DNA from: Shewanella seohaensis
GTDB taxonomy: Bacteria > Pseudomonadota > Gammaproteobacteria > Enterobacterales > Shewanellaceae
Length of the DNA stretch: 64,000 nucleotides
Reading direction: 5' to 3'
NCBI RefSeq assembly: GCF_025449215.1
Contig: NZ_CP104900.1
Span: forward strand, 434,001 to 498,000
Shown here: piece by piece, positions 48,048 to 63,018 of the stretch
Layout of the letters: every line of letters starts with the position of its first letter
Position numbering within the stretch: position 1 is the stretch's first letter
Notes under the pieces: generated by a model
Databases searched by the model: none
Seen by the model: only the letters and a program-made list of their open reading frames with translations
Told to the model about the DNA's origin: nothing
Made by a program: the position numbers and the translations under genes

Positions 48048-49253
48048 ATGAAACAACTAATCCGCAATATCGTCTGCCTTGGACTCGGCCTAAGCCTAGG
48101 TCTGTCCATTAGCCTCTCCAGCCAAGAGAATGCCAAGTCATATCAGAGTGACTTCGACTACCCGCTATTGCAGGATGTATTAGAAACGGTCGAAACCTAT
48201 TACGTTAAAACCGTTTCCAAAGATGAGCTGGTGCAAGCCGCCATTAAAGGGATTTTTGAGCATTTAGATCCCTATTCCAGCTTTTTAAATCACCAAGAGT
48301 TACTCGACTTAAAAGACTCAAATCGGGGCGAATACTTCGGCTTTGGCTTTGAGGTCGCCAGCGATAAAGACCATATCAGCATTATCGCGCCCTTTGCCAA
48401 TTCCCCCGCCGAACAGGCCGGTATCCAAGCGGGTGATATCATTATCAAGCTGAATGACACGCCAACGACCGAAACCAACCTTGCGGATATCCTCAATCAA
48501 ATCAAACAACATAGCCTCAGCAATCAAAGTATCCGCCTGACGCTTAAACACCGTAATGATGCCGTGGAATTTGAGGTATCCCTTAAGCCCAGTACAATTA
48601 CGATTCAATCTGTCGCCAGCAAATTGCTGGATGGTAATATCGGCTACATTAGGCTCAGTAGCTTTCAAGAGAACTCCACCGAAGACATGGTGCGCAGTTT
48701 AAGCCAGTGGCAAAACGCGCATCTTACAGGCCTGATTTTAGATTTACGCAATAATCCCGGCGGCTTGCTGGATCAGGCAATCAAGATTGCCGATCTGTTT
48801 TTAGCGAAGGGCCGAATCGTCTCAACCTCTGGCCGCTTTTTCGATGCCAACTCCGACTATTACGCCTCACCGCAAACCATGCTGACTAATGTGCCTATGT
48901 TAGTGCTGATCAACAAAGGCTCTGCCTCCGCCTCCGAAGTCCTCGCAGCCGCCCTGCAGGAAAATGGCCGCGCCAAACTACTCGGTGAAACGAGCTTTGG
49001 CAAAGGCACAGTGCAAAGCCTGATCCCCATACTGAACGACGGCAATGCCATCAAGCTCACCATCGCCCAGTACAACACACCCAGAGGGGAAAACATTCAC
49101 GATATCGGCATAGTGCCCGACATTAAAGTTGCAACCGAAACTGGCTCCAATCAAAAGAATATGGCTATAATCGACGCCATCTCAGCACGAACCGATGTTA
49201 GCCAAGACAGCCTAGTCACCTCGGCAATCGCTTGGATGCAACATCATGACTAA
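48048..49253 (+). CDS. carboxyl-terminal processing protease, S41 family
   Basis: 401 residues with an N-terminal signal or anchor. PDZ domain about 80-160 (GFEVASDKDHISIIAP and AGIQAGDIIIKLND). The protease domain has the catalytic Ser in NKGSASASEVLAAAL and Lys in ETSFGKGTVQSL. Sits between envC and the yibQ homologue as in many gammaproteobacteria; CtpA-like enzymes trim envelope proteins. Confidence 0.92.
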   Translation: MKQLIRNIVCLGLGLSLGLSISLSSQENAKSYQSDFDYPLLQDVLETVETYYVKTVSKDELVQAAIKGIFEHLDPYSSFLNHQELLDLKDSNRGEYFGFGFEVASDKDHISIIAPFANSPAEQAGIQAGDIIIKLNDTPTTETNLADILNQIKQHSLSNQSIRLTLKHRNDAVEFEVSLKPSTITIQSVASKLLDGNIGYIRLSSFQENSTEDMVRSLSQWQNAHLTGLILDLRNNPGGLLDQAIKIADLFLAKGRIVSTSGRFFDANSDYYASPQTMLTNVPMLVLINKGSASASEVLAAALQENGRAKLLGETSFGKGTVQSLIPILNDGNAIKLTIAQYNTPRGENIHDIGIVPDIKVATETGSNQKNMAIIDAISARTDVSQDSLVTSAIAWMQHHD

Positions 49254-49265
49254 TAAGAAGAAATA

Positions 49266-50021
49266 GTGCGTCTATTTTACATATTGGCCCTTTGGGCTCT
49301 GAGCATTGCGTCAAGCAATGCGGCCCAAATCGCCTTGATCATCGATGATATTGGCTATCGCCACACCGACGAAGCCGTGTTGTCACTCCCAAGCGCAGTC
49401 ACCTTGTCGGTGCTGCCACATACGCCGCTCAGCAATAAATTAGCCAAAGCCGCGCATGCGAAAGGCCACGAAATTATGCTGCACTTACCCATGCAGGCAC
49501 TCAATGGCAAAGCCTTAGGTGTTGGTGGTTTAACGAATAATATGAGCGAAGCACAGATACGTAGCAGTGTACTTGCTGCCATCGCCAGTGTGCCCTTTGC
49601 TAAAGGCGCCAACAATCATATGGGAAGCCTACTAACGCAGCTCGATGATCCTATGCTGTGGGTGATGGAAACGTTAAAGCAGAAACAGCTCTACTTTGTC
49701 GATAGTATGACAACCAAGTTCACTAAGGCGGGAGATAAGGCAGATTCGCTCGGCGTGCCACAGCTACGACGCCAACTCTTTCTCGATAATGACGTCAGTG
49801 CCGCAGCATTGGAAAAACAGTTTAATTTGATGATAAGTCAGGCTCACTCGCAAGGCAGTCTAGTGGCTATCGCTCATCCTTACCCCGAAACCATTCACTT
49901 CTTAAAAACGAACTTAGCGCGCCTAAAGGCGGAAGGGATTGAGCTAGTACCGACATCAAACTTGTTGCCCATCGAACTAGCCCATGAGAAAGGCGCTAAT
50001 CCAACTGTAAGACAGAGATAG
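49266..50021 (+). CDS. yibQ: divergent polysaccharide deacetylase family protein (YibQ)
   Basis: 251 residues with a signal peptide (about 1-20). NodB-like fold: IALIIDDIGYRHTDEAVLSLPS, HEIMLHLPMQAL and NNHMGSLLTQ are the metal-site motifs in the divergent form. GTG start. Its last 26 bp overlap the 3' end of the opposing nsrR gene. Substrate unproven. Confidence 0.9.
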   Translation: MRLFYILALWALSIASSNAAQIALIIDDIGYRHTDEAVLSLPSAVTLSVLPHTPLSNKLAKAAHAKGHEIMLHLPMQALNGKALGVGGLTNNMSEAQIRSSVLAAIASVPFAKGANNHMGSLLTQLDDPMLWVMETLKQKQLYFVDSMTTKFTKAGDKADSLGVPQLRRQLFLDNDVSAAALEKQFNLMISQAHSQGSLVAIAHPYPETIHFLKTNLARLKAEGIELVPTSNLLPIELAHEKGANPTVRQR

Positions 50022-50450
50022 TCATGTCTGGCAGCAGTGCCAACAGCTCATTTCGATTACTGACAATGTCCTGCAGGCTGTATTGATCGAGTACGTTTAA
50101 ATACGCCTCAACGGCTTGGGCTAACACGCCCTTCAACTGGCAGGCGGGAGTAAAACGGCAATAGGGTTTGCTGCAATCAATCGGTGCCAGAGAGTTCTCT
50201 AACGCACGGATCAACTGCCCGAGGTTAATCTCGCTCGCAGGTTTCCCTAAACGAAATCCGCCCATTTTACCGCGTATGGTTTCCAGATAACCTAATTTGC
50301 CTAAGTGATGCACAATCTTCGAGACATGATTTGGCGACAAATCAAATACCTCGGTAATCTCTGCGATCCTAAAAGGGTTGTTCTATCGGGCTGAACCGCC
50401 AGATACATCAGCGTACGAACACCAAAGTCGGTATAGCGTGTTAACTGCAT
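49996..50450 (-). CDS. nsrR: nitric-oxide-sensing repressor NsrR, interrupted by a one-base deletion
   Basis: Rrf2-family iron-sulfur repressor of NO-detoxification genes. Three cluster-binding cysteines are spaced as in NsrR (DCSKPYCRFTPAC). The unbroken part only begins at 50340 inside the helix-turn-helix. Reading from the ATG at 50448-50450 gives MQLTRYTDFGVRTLMYLAVQ, and the frame is lost at 50371-50374 (four A on the + strand, should be five). Restored, it continues TTLFRIAEITEVFDLSPNHVSK for a 151-residue protein. It lies 21 bp downstream of a cysteine-cluster gene on the same strand. Confidence 0.9.
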
Positions 50451-50471
50451 AATTCACCTGTCAGCAATAAA

Positions 50472-50726
50472 CTATTGAGATGTTTGAGTTTCAAGGTTTG
50501 TGATCAACCAGAGCGCCTCTTCATTAGAATGTCCACAGACATCTAAAGAGGCGTCAAAATCACTACAAACCGCAGGACGATCAGGCGAGCCGAAAATCAA
50601 ACATAAATTATCATCACTGAGCTGCACACAGCGTTCCCCAGCCGCCTTACCATTTGGCATACCTGGGATCCCACTGCTAATAGAAGGTGCAATACAACAA
50701 GCACCGCAGCCTAAACGACAATTCAT
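50472..50726 (-). CDS. YkgJ-type cysteine cluster protein
   Basis: 84 residues with eight cysteines, in the UPF0153/YkgJ pattern (CRLGCGACCIAP at the N-terminus, then RCVQL, CLIF, AVCSDF and DVCGHS). It probably binds a metal or iron-sulfur cluster. The function of the family is not settled. The arrangement next to nsrR suggests an operon. Confidence 0.85.
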   Translation of the reverse strand: MNCRLGCGACCIAPSISSGIPGMPNGKAAGERCVQLSDDNLCLIFGSPDRPAVCSDFDASLDVCGHSNEEALWLITNLETQTSQ

Positions 50727-50996
50727 TTTATTACTCGTAAAAGTTGGTAGACATTATAACGTTTAATTGATGTGAAGGCAGAAGCACAGTTCAATACTGC
50801 CAAGTGGCGCACAACCGCATTCCCACAAATGAAAAACTAGCCCGTCTTACCATAAAAATGAGCAGTTTATCATAAACAAATCGCTAAGCTCTTTTAATCA
50901 AACCAAGCTGGTAACGACTTGCCAAAAGTAAGCCGTTATCCGTGATACCCCAGTCAACGAATTCGTTGTAAGCGGAAATAGACAAAACAGCATAAC
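50727..50996. other. non-coding region between the cysteine-cluster gene and the rrn terminator
   Basis: About 270 bases without a credible frame. It contains the promoter region of the ykgJ-nsrR unit; I saw no clear NsrR-type operator. Confidence 0.4.
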
Positions 50997-50997
50997 G

Positions 50998-51027
50998 AAA
51001 AAAGCCTCTGCATTACTGCAGAGGCTT
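50998..51027 (-). terminator. terminator of the rRNA operon
   Basis: Perfect 11-bp arms AAGCCTCTGCA / TGCAGAGGCTT with a 4-base loop, then six T leftward. It follows the tRNA-Asp by 12 bp. Confidence 0.93.
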
Positions 51028-51039
51028 ATCTCTTAATGT

Positions 51040-51116
51040 TGGCGGAGCGGACGGGACTCGAACCCGCGACCCCCGGCGTGACAGGCCGGTATTCTAACCA
51101 ACTGAACTACCGCTCC
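51040..51116 (-). tRNA. tRNA-Asp (GTC)
   Basis: 77 bases, 7-bp acceptor stem GGAGCGG / CCGCTCC, anticodon loop CTGTCAC, T-arm GGGTTCGAGTCCC, discriminator G and an encoded CCA end. It is the distal tRNA of the rrn operon, 36 bp beyond 5S. Confidence 0.97.
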
Positions 51117-51152
51117 TTTAACTTAACGTTTGCACATTAAGCTAAATTAGGC

Positions 51153-51269
51153 GCTTGGCGATGACCTACTCTCACATGGGGAGACCCCACACTACCATCG
51201 GCGCGATTGCGTTTCACTTCTGAGTTCGGGATGGGATCAGGTGGGACCACAATGCTATTGTCACCAAGC
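51153..51269 (-). rRNA. rrf: 5S ribosomal RNA
   Basis: About 117 bases. The ends pair (GCTTGGTGAC at the 5' side and ATCGCCAAGC at the 3' side), and GTAGTGTGGGGTC and the conserved TCCCATCCCGAACTC-type loop are present on the leftward strand. Confidence 0.95.
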
Positions 51270-51401
51270 AAATTTGCTATTTACTTACCCGTCTTATCTC
51301 ATGCAGGCAGTAAATGTAATTCGGAAAGCTGGATTGAGTTGCACTTCTTAAGTGTTTGTATTCGTCTAAGTACTACTTAGTAAAACCCATCTGGGTTGTA
51401 T

Positions 51402-54291
<2,890 letters not shown>

Positions 54292-54601
54292 ATACAACCC
54301 AAATGAGTTTCACATCACTTGCGTCGTTGCGACCAGCTGGTTTTACTTGTCTCATCTTCGACCAAGAAGATGGACTCGCCTTAGACTTGAATATTCAAGA
54401 CACTTAAAAAGTGTTTTAAGAACTCAATTTTTTCGTATTAACACAACGACAGACATCATTGCGTTAATTACTATCAGCTTTCCAAATTGTTAAAGAACAA
54501 TGCTTACCGGCTCGCGGTGCATTTCGCTCTCCCTCCTCTTTCGAGAAGTTCAACAAGCCATCTGTGTGAACACTCAACAAACATCGAGTTAGTCGTATAG
54601 G
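54292..54601 (-). other. 16S-23S spacer: boxA and 23S processing stem, no tRNA
   Basis: 310 bases. No tRNA is present (no T-arm or anticodon arm), although other copies of rrn in Shewanella commonly carry them. A boxA antitermination element TGTTCTTTAACA lies at 54488-54499. The spacer ends in GGGTTGTATGGTTAAGC (54300-54284 leftward), a perfect 17-bp complement of bases 51393-51409 beyond the 23S 3' end: the RNase III processing stem. Confidence 0.85.
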
Positions 54602-56142
<1,541 letters not shown>

Positions 56143-56362
56143 TAAAAGTTTTGTGAACCCTAAGGTTCGGCTCAATGAATTCTACTGTTTTGATTCGCTT
56201 TGCTCACTAAGAAGCATCGCGTTTCAATTCATACATTACTGTATGTACATATTGCTATGAACACTCATTCATTGATTTAATTCTTTGATTACTCGCCAAA
56301 CGGCAGAGTAATTTCGATTAACTCAACACCTGTGAGTGTCCACACAGATTTCTTGTTTAGAT

Positions 56363-56374
56363 TGTTAAAGAGCA
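56363..56374 (-). promoter_or_regulatory. rRNA leader boxA
   Basis: TGCTCTTTAACA on the leftward strand, 220 bp upstream of the 16S 5' end, identical to the consensus Nus/antitermination boxA. Confidence 0.85.
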
Positions 56375-56420
56375 TTTGACCTCAGCTTTCGCATTACCGC
56401 TCAGCGGGTCAGGGCTGCGT

Positions 56421-56448
56421 ATTCTACGCATTTCCCTTGTCGCGTCAA
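56421..56448 (-). promoter_or_regulatory. rrn promoter P2
   Basis: TTGACG (56448-56443) and TAGAAT (56426-56421) with a 16-bp spacer, then a GC-rich discriminator (ACGCAGCCC). The 16-bp spacing is typical of stringently controlled rRNA promoters. Confidence 0.82.
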
Positions 56449-56555
56449 GGCGTTTTTGTAAACTTCTTGGCGCTTTCGAATCAACTGCACATTTTGCATT
56501 CGATTCTAACTGATGCCGCGGTTGCTTTCGCTGTCTGCCGTGTCAGTGGATGCGC

Positions 56556-56583
56556 ATTATAGGCAGCAGAACTTTTTGTGCAA
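56556..56583 (-). promoter_or_regulatory. rrn promoter P1
   Basis: TTGCAC (56583-56578) and a perfect TATAAT (56561-56556), with a 16-bp spacer and GCGC discriminator. AT-rich sequence upstream could be an UP element. It is about 135 bp upstream of P2. Divergent from the yrdA homologue. Confidence 0.85.
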
Positions 56584-56694
56584 CCCCTAAATTGAAGATA
56601 ATTAGCTTTTTTACGCTGTTCGTTGGATATTTGACCTGACCAGCCAGTTTTTAGCCTTTATAATGCGAAAAACCACTCAATTAGGGACTTTTTT

Positions 56695-57243
56695 ATGTCA
56701 GGGCCACTCAGAACTTACCAAGGGATTCATCCACAACTCGGCGATAATGTGTATGTAGACCCAGCTTCGGTACTCGTTGGCGATATCGCTTTAGATACAG
56801 ACGCCAGCATTTGGCCTATGGTGGCGGCGCGTGGTGACGTAAACCATATCCATATAGGTAAACGCTCCAATGTACAGGATGGCAGCATATTGCACGTGAC
56901 CCGCAAATCCGCCTCTCGCCCTGAAGGTCATCCACTGATCATTGGTGATGATGTCACGATTGGGCATAAGGCGATGCTGCATGGCTGCAAAGTTGGCAAT
57001 CGTGTACTAGTCGGGATGGGCGCGATTATCCTCGACGGTGCCATATTAGAAGATGATGTGATTTTAGGTGCGGGTTCGTTAGTTCCGCCAGGCAAGGTGT
57101 TGCAGAGCGGCTACTTATATGTCGGTAGTCCCGCAAAACAGGCGCGACCTTTAACCGAAGCGGAATTAAAGTTTTTACCCGAATCCGCAGATAACTATGT
57201 GCGCTTGAAAAACGAATACTTGGCAGAACCTCAGCCAGAATAG
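56695..57243 (+). CDS. yrdA: gamma-carbonic anhydrase family protein (YrdA)
   Basis: 182 residues of left-handed beta-helix hexapeptide repeats. Metal-binding histidines lie in SILHVTR and IGHKAMLHGC. Predicted trimer that binds Zn or Fe; catalytic activity is shown for only some family members. ATG with a GGGACTTTTTT-type leader. Confidence 0.92.
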   Translation: MSGPLRTYQGIHPQLGDNVYVDPASVLVGDIALDTDASIWPMVAARGDVNHIHIGKRSNVQDGSILHVTRKSASRPEGHPLIIGDDVTIGHKAMLHGCKVGNRVLVGMGAIILDGAILEDDVILGAGSLVPPGKVLQSGYLYVGSPAKQARPLTEAELKFLPESADNYVRLKNEYLAEPQPE

Positions 57244-57260
57244 TGTTTCTATTAAATCGT

Positions 57261-57284
57261 GATGGCAGTGTTTAAGCTGCCATC
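57261..57284 (+). terminator. terminator after the yrdA homologue
   Basis: 8-bp arms GATGGCAG / CTGCCATC with an 8-base loop, followed by CTGTTTATTTTG. Confidence 0.75.
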
Positions 57285-57299
57285 CTGTTTATTTTGCTT

Positions 57300-57575
57300 T
57301 TAGCCTAAGTGCACAGCGCCAAACTCATCAAACTCTTCTGCTTCAATTAAGGCTTCTGCCATTTCTTCCGCATCGAATCGCACCGCATCAAACAGCGCTA
57401 ACATGGCGGCCGCTTCATCGCTATTAGGCTGAGGCGAAAAATCATTTAACTGCGCCAGCTTCTGCGCGCTGATATAACACTTAATGTTCATTCCCTGCTG
57501 CAGGGCAATAAAGCAAATGTGCTTTTGGGTTTCATCCCAATGTTGCAGATCGGGGAATAAAATACTCTGATTCAT
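57300..57575 (-). CDS. DUF1488 family protein
   Basis: 91 residues, acidic. The sequence SILFPDLQHWDETQKHICFIALQQGM fits DUF1488, whose genes commonly lie next to aroE, as here (20 bp after aroE). No known function. Confidence 0.82.
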   Translation of the reverse strand: MNQSILFPDLQHWDETQKHICFIALQQGMNIKCYISAQKLAQLNDFSPQPNSDEAAAMLALFDAVRFDAEEMAEALIEAEEFDEFGAVHLG

Positions 57576-57595
57576 TTTATCTTCCTCTTGAGCCT

Positions 57596-58472
57596 CTATT
57601 GCGCGTCGGCCTGTAGTTTGTCCCTGAGCAATTTAAGCACTCCTGAGGTATCTGGTTCGACGCCACGCCAGAGCGCAAAACTCTTTGCCGCCTGACCGAC
57701 AAGCATACCCAGTCCATCAATCACTTGCGCTGCGCCCTGTTGCACAGCCCATTGATTAAATGCCGTTGGTTTTGCGCCATACATCATATCGTAGCAAGCC
57801 GTTTTGTTGCTGATGATGGACTGTGGTAGTGGCGGTAGCTCTCCTGCGAGACTCGCTGAGGTCGAGTTAATCACTACATCAAACTCCCCGACAACTCTGG
57901 CATCGGCATAGACTGGAGTTTATCGCTGTAACGCCCTTGTTGTACTTGGCTAAAAATCTCCACTAAGGCCTGCGCCTTACTTTGAGTACGATTAGTGATG
58001 ACCAGTTGACCCACTTCAGCCTTAAGCAATGGCAAGATACAGCCACGCGCCGCGCCGCCGGCCCCTACCAAGAGCACACGCTTATGCTGCAAACTGCCGA
58101 GATGGCGAATAAGATCGGCGACCAGCCCCAAACCATCGGTGTTATCACCATAAATAGTGCCATCGGCCAACAAGCTTAGAGTATTGACCGCCCCCGCCAG
58201 CGTCGCTTCGGCACTTAGGCTGTCGCAGAGAGCAAAGGCTTGCTCTTTAAAGGGCACGGTCACATTCGCGCCCTTTCCTCCCGCCTGAAAAATGCTCGTA
58301 AACTCGCTTCAAAACCATCGATGGGCGCTAGAATCGCTTCATAACTCAAAGGCTGCTGCGTAAGGGACGCAAACTGTCCATGAATAAAGGGTGATTTACT
58401 GTGTCCTATCGGATTACCAAACACGGCATAACGATCAAGCGCTGGCGTAGTTACTGAGGGCATATCTGTCAT
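57596..58472 (-). CDS. aroE: shikimate dehydrogenase, interrupted by two one-base deletions
   Basis: Reduces 3-dehydroshikimate to shikimate with NADPH, an essential step to aromatic amino acids. The restored protein has about 292 residues. Shikimate-binding [14 protein letters not shown] near residue 22 and the NADP motif [18 protein letters not shown] are present. The first break is at 58288-58292 (five A on +, should be six); restored it reads [20 protein letters not shown] with catalytic Lys. The second is at 57886-57889 (four C on +, should be five); restored it reads [19 protein letters not shown]. The start ATG at 58470-58472 (MTDMPSV) is a choice between two. Confidence 0.93.
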
Positions 58473-58643
58473 CTGCGGGATTCTATTGGCTGTGATTGGC
58501 TTGCAGTCTAGCGTGCTTTTAGGCGGTAGCACAGCCTAATGGCGAGCCTAAGTTGTTGCACCTGACTTTAGCCTTCTGTTTCACCGTGGCATTCAGGCTA
58601 TAATGCGCGCATCGATATTGTAGACAGCAATGCAGTTAGACCT

Positions 58644-59080
58644 ATGAACTGGCTTAAAAGATTTTTAGTAAACACACAAGCGTGCCGGATGACAGGGATC
58701 CGAATCAGTCAAATGCCTATGATTTAATTGGTGGTGACAAAGTGATCCGCGCAATTGCCCATAGTTTCTATCAGAAAATGGCAAGCTCAGAAGAAACACA
58801 AGCCTTATTCGCGATTCACCGTGCGCCGATTGCGGAGTCGGAACAAAAGCTCTATGAATTTTTAAGTGGTTGGCTCGGCGGCCCGCAGTTATATCAGCAA
58901 AAATATGGTCATCCCGCATTACGTGCTCGGCATATGCCCTTCACTGTTGATGAGACAATGCGGGATCAATGGCTATTTTGCATGAAGTTTGCCATTGAAA
59001 AACATATAAAAAAGCCAGAGCATCGCGCCGCTATCTACGAGGCGATTTCAACTCTGGCAGATCATATGCGTAATCAGTAA
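58644..59080 (+). CDS. group II truncated hemoglobin, probably with a one-base deletion near its start
   Basis: Heme protein of the 2/2 globin family. The E/F-helix region reads LYEFLSGWLGGPQLYQQKYGHP and is followed by LRARHMPFTV and RDQWLFCM, the signature of group II (YjbI) globins; the proximal His is in ARHMPF. An open frame on its own starts at a GTG at 58682, with no ribosome site. An ATG at 58644 opens MNWLKRFLVNTQA, and one extra G at about 58680-58682 joins it to VPDDRDPNQSNAYDL, for 145 residues. This deletion is inferred, not as certain as the others. Confidence 0.82.
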
Positions 59081-59111
59081 CGTACTGATTACGCGACTTG
59101 TGTTAGCATGC

Positions 59112-60026
<915 letters not shown>

Positions 60027-60049
60027 TTATCCTTTGCGTTATAAATCAG

Positions 60050-60616
60050 TTATTGTCCGTTACGTAATATCTTACCGCTGCGGGCATCAATAATGGTGGA
60101 GGGTTGACGCTGTTCGCCTAATGACCCTAACACTAAGGCATCAATCTTACCCTCAAAGGCATTAAGAATTTCATCACAGCTGAGCGCGGGATCTTCGCCG
60201 GCTAAATTGGCGCTAGTCGAGACCAGTGGTTTACCTAAAGCTTGGCATAAGGCTCGCACCCCTTCATGGGCGGAGACACGCACGGCGATAGAATCAAACT
60301 CACCACATAAATAGCGCGAAACATGCGGCTTAATCGGCATAACAAAGGTAAAGGGGCCTGGCCATTTAGAAAAGGCAAACTCGAGTTGCTCGGCGCTCAA
60401 CTGTGACTCATCGACATAATCCACTAATTGGGAAAACTCGCTCGCCACTAAGATAAGCCCCTTCTGCCAAGGACGTTGCTTTACCGCGAGTAATTTTTGG
60501 ATGGCGGTGTCGTTGTCTGGATCGCAGCCCAAACCATAAACGGCTTCAGTGGGATAAGCGATAACGCCGCCGTTAAGCACTATGTCTTTAATTTCAGATG
60601 GGTGCAGCTGTAACAT
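60050..60616 (-). CDS. tsaC: threonylcarbamoyl-AMP synthase
   Basis: 188 residues of the YrdC/Sua5 core. It makes threonylcarbamoyl-adenylate from threonine, bicarbonate and ATP for the t6A37 modification of ANN-decoding tRNAs. The motifs [15 protein letters not shown] near residue 20, [23 protein letters not shown] and [12 protein letters not shown] are visible. Upstream of hemF, in the conserved topA-like, tsaC, hemF, aroE order. Confidence 0.96.
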   Translation of the reverse strand: MLQLHPSEIKDIVLNGGVIAYPTEAVYGLGCDPDNDTAIQKLLAVKQRPWQKGLILVASEFSQLVDYVDESQLSAEQLEFAFSKWPGPFTFVMPIKPHVSRYLCGEFDSIAVRVSAHEGVRALCQALGKPLVSTSANLAGEDPALSCDEILNAFEGKIDALVLGSLGEQRQPSTIIDARSGKILRNGQ

Positions 60617-60753
60617 CTTAATATCACCTTATGAATTGAATCGATTTCTACAAACACGTTTTGGCTTTTTTAGCGCTTGGCCACCCCATCCGTGGTCGAT
60701 GGGGATTATACCCAAGGGTGTTTATACGACCAAATCTTTAGAACCAGATCACA

Positions 60754-61317
60754 CTAAAGCGCGCGTTTGTATTTACAGCTTTTTTGGGGACATTCTAAAC
60801 GCATCCCCGCGGCTCCTTTGCGCTCGACTAAAATACCAAAGCCACAACTCGGGCAAGTTTCGGCAACGGGGGGATAATTCACGATGAATTTGCATTTGGG
60901 ATACGCACTGCAGGCATAAAAACTCTTACCAAAACGGCTGGTACGATGCTCTAGCTTGCCAGTTTTGCATTCGGGGCATGCCACCTCAGGTTTATCGCTC
61001 TCCTGATCTGGCCTTTCTATGTGGGTACAACTGGGATATTGAGTGCAACCGATAAAGATACCAAAACGCCCCGATTTAACCGCCAACTCATGGCCACACG
61101 CGGGACACTTGGAACCTTCAATCACTTGGGTTTCAATCGATTCATGCTGCACTAAGGGACGGGTATATTGGCAGGTGGGATAGTTGTTACAACCAATAAA
61201 ACTCCCATGTTTGCTATGTTTTACCGACAACTCGCTGCCACACTCTGGGCATAGCTCGAATTCTTTTTCCAGTGCGTGCTCATGGGCACTAAATAGTTGT
61301 TCATCGATCTTAGACAT
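60754..61317 (-). CDS. yrdD: topoisomerase-I-type zinc-ribbon protein (YrdD)
   Basis: 187 residues made of four zinc ribbons with the pattern CPxC - C..YPxC: CPECGSELSV/CNNYPTC, CPACGHELAV/CTQYPSC, CPECKTGKLE/CSAYPKC and CPSCGFGIL/CPQKSC. These match the C-terminal repeats of DNA topoisomerase I; the topoisomerase catalytic domain is absent. Predicted nucleic-acid binder. Start at the ATG 61315-61317 (MSKIDEQLF); a start four codons earlier is also open. Confidence 0.92.
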   Translation of the reverse strand: MSKIDEQLFSAHEHALEKEFELCPECGSELSVKHSKHGSFIGCNNYPTCQYTRPLVQHESIETQVIEGSKCPACGHELAVKSGRFGIFIGCTQYPSCTHIERPDQESDKPEVACPECKTGKLEHRTSRFGKSFYACSAYPKCKFIVNYPPVAETCPSCGFGILVERKGAAGMRLECPQKSCKYKRAL

Positions 61318-61393
61318 AATCATTACCACCAGTCATTGCGTCTAATCCGCAGATAACTCACCACACAGGTATTAACAAGCTTATGGCATCAAA

Positions 61394-61414
61394 AAAGGAG
61401 GGCTAGCCTCCTTT
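61394..61414 (-). terminator. terminator after smg
   Basis: 8-bp arms AAAGGAGG / CCTCCTTT, 5-base loop, six T leftward. It lies 25 bp past the smg stop, upstream of the zinc-ribbon gene. Confidence 0.85.
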
Positions 61415-61439
61415 CTCATTATTCATCACATCGCAACGC

Positions 61440-61916
61440 TTAAGAATGTAGCCGACCTTCTTCAGGCTGCTCAAAAATTAAATCTTCCATTTGCTCATAG
61501 GCGGACTCATGGCCGGGCGCATTAAAGAGCACCATCAGAATCACCCACTTAAGATCTTCGAGGATCAAGGCAGGCTCATCGAGCTCCATAACTCTGTCGA
61601 TTACCATCTCACGGGTTTCGACATTCAGCACTTTCACTTGCTCTAAAAATAGCAGGAATCCACGGCATTCCACGTCCAGCTTTTCCATTTCTTCTTTGGT
61701 GTAAATCCGAAATGAATGCTGATCATGATTGCACAGGTAAGGCTTATCCCCTTCCTGCAACTCAGCCAGACGCTCCAACCAAGTTAAGGCTTTCAAAATC
61801 TCTGACTGGTGAAAACCAGCACGAGTGAGTTCCTTGGTTAACTCGTCTTCATCCACTAACAGTTCAACTTCACTGTGAACATAGTTTTCAAATAGATACA
61901 TGAGGATATCGAACAT
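61440..61916 (-). CDS. smg: Smg family protein (DUF494)
   Basis: 158 residues. [35 protein letters not shown] is the family N-terminus; no catalytic motifs. The ATG at 61914-61916 has AGAGGAG upstream, and lies 2 bp past the dprA stop, implying coupled expression. The function is unknown. Confidence 0.95.
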   Translation of the reverse strand: MFDILMYLFENYVHSEVELLVDEDELTKELTRAGFHQSEILKALTWLERLAELQEGDKPYLCNHDQHSFRIYTKEEMEKLDVECRGFLLFLEQVKVLNVETREMVIDRVMELDEPALILEDLKWVILMVLFNAPGHESAYEQMEDLIFEQPEEGRLHS

Positions 61917-61918
61917 GG

Positions 61919-63007
61919 CTAGCTCCTCTTTACTCTGACGTAACCACCGGGTACTGCAACAACCCAACCTTGCAACTCAAGTTCAAGCATTTGTTCTAAC
62001 ACCAGATCTATCGTTTTCCCACTATGTTCAACTACAGCATCAATTGTTGTAGTTTCATAACCTACACTAGCTAACAGCGATGAAAATGGCAAATCACAAA
62101 TCTCACCTTGCTGTATATGGTGGCGAGTGTTGACTTCTTCAAGGTGAAACGCCGTCATACTTACCAGCTCTTCCACTATATCGGCCGCACTCTCCACAAG
62201 TTTTGCCCCATCCCGTAATAAATCATGGCAGCCTTGATGAAAGCCGCCGAGAATCGAGCCCGGAACCGCAAAGACCTCACGCCCCTGCTCCATGGCCAAC
62301 CTAGCGGTGATGAGCGAACCACTCTTACGGCAAGCCTCTACCACCAGCGTACCTAAAGAAAGACCGCTAATAATGCGGTTTCGTTTCGGGAAATTGCCCG
62401 CAAAAGGCCCGATATCCGGCCAAAACTCGCTTATTATACAGCCTTGGTGCTGAATATCCTCATAAAGCTGCTTATGTCGACGCGGATAAATAATATCAAT
62501 CCCGGTTCCGAGCACCGCAAGCGTTCTGCCTCCGTGGTCAACACAGGCTATATGGGCCGCACCATCAATCCCCATCGCCATGCCACTGCAGATACTAAAT
62601 CCTAGCGCGGACATCTCTCGAGCTAACTGATAAGCAACCTGTAATCCACCGGGAGACGCATTACGGCTCCCCACTATCGCAAGCGATGGGAACAACAGCG
62701 CCTCAACACATCCTTTGATAAATAAGACGCTTGGAGGATCGGGTAACTGTTTGAGTAATGGAGGATAAAGGGGATCGGTAAAACAAACGAGGTGGTGTAG
62801 TTCAGACTGCTGTTGCCATTCGAGGGCGACATCGACCCTTTGATAATCAATGACTAAGCTATGGAGTAGATTGTCAGACAAAGGGAGCGAGTGTCTCTCA
62901 TGCTCCAATCTTTGCCTGAGGTCGTCCACATCCATGTGCGTTAATAATTGTTGTGTCCGAGCGGGTCCTAGCCCAGATACCGCATTAACAATTAACCAAT
63001 CGACCAA
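61919..63007 (-). CDS. dprA: DNA processing protein DprA (Smf)
   Basis: 362 residues. Loads RecA onto incoming single-stranded DNA during transformation; also widely kept in bacteria not known to be competent. An N-terminal SAM-like region precedes the extended Rossmann domain with [11 protein letters not shown] near residue 112, [25 protein letters not shown] and [22 protein letters not shown], and a C-terminal winged-helix-like domain. Between the LysM gene and smg, the conserved order. Confidence 0.96.
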   Translation of the reverse strand: MVDWLIVNAVSGLGPARTQQLLTHMDVDDLRQRLEHERHSLPLSDNLLHSLVIDYQRVDVALEWQQQSELHHLVCFTDPLYPPLLKQLPDPPSVLFIKGCVEALLFPSLAIVGSRNASPGGLQVAYQLAREMSALGFSICSGMAMGIDGAAHIACVDHGGRTLAVLGTGIDIIYPRRHKQLYEDIQHQGCIISEFWPDIGPFAGNFPKRNRIISGLSLGTLVVEACRKSGSLITARLAMEQGREVFAVPGSILGGFHQGCHDLLRDGAKLVESAADIVEELVSMTAFHLEEVNTRHHIQQGEICDLPFSSLLASVGYETTTIDAVVEHSGKTIDLVLEQMLELELQGWVVAVPGGYVRVKRS

Positions 63008-63018
63008 ATGTTCAGGGA

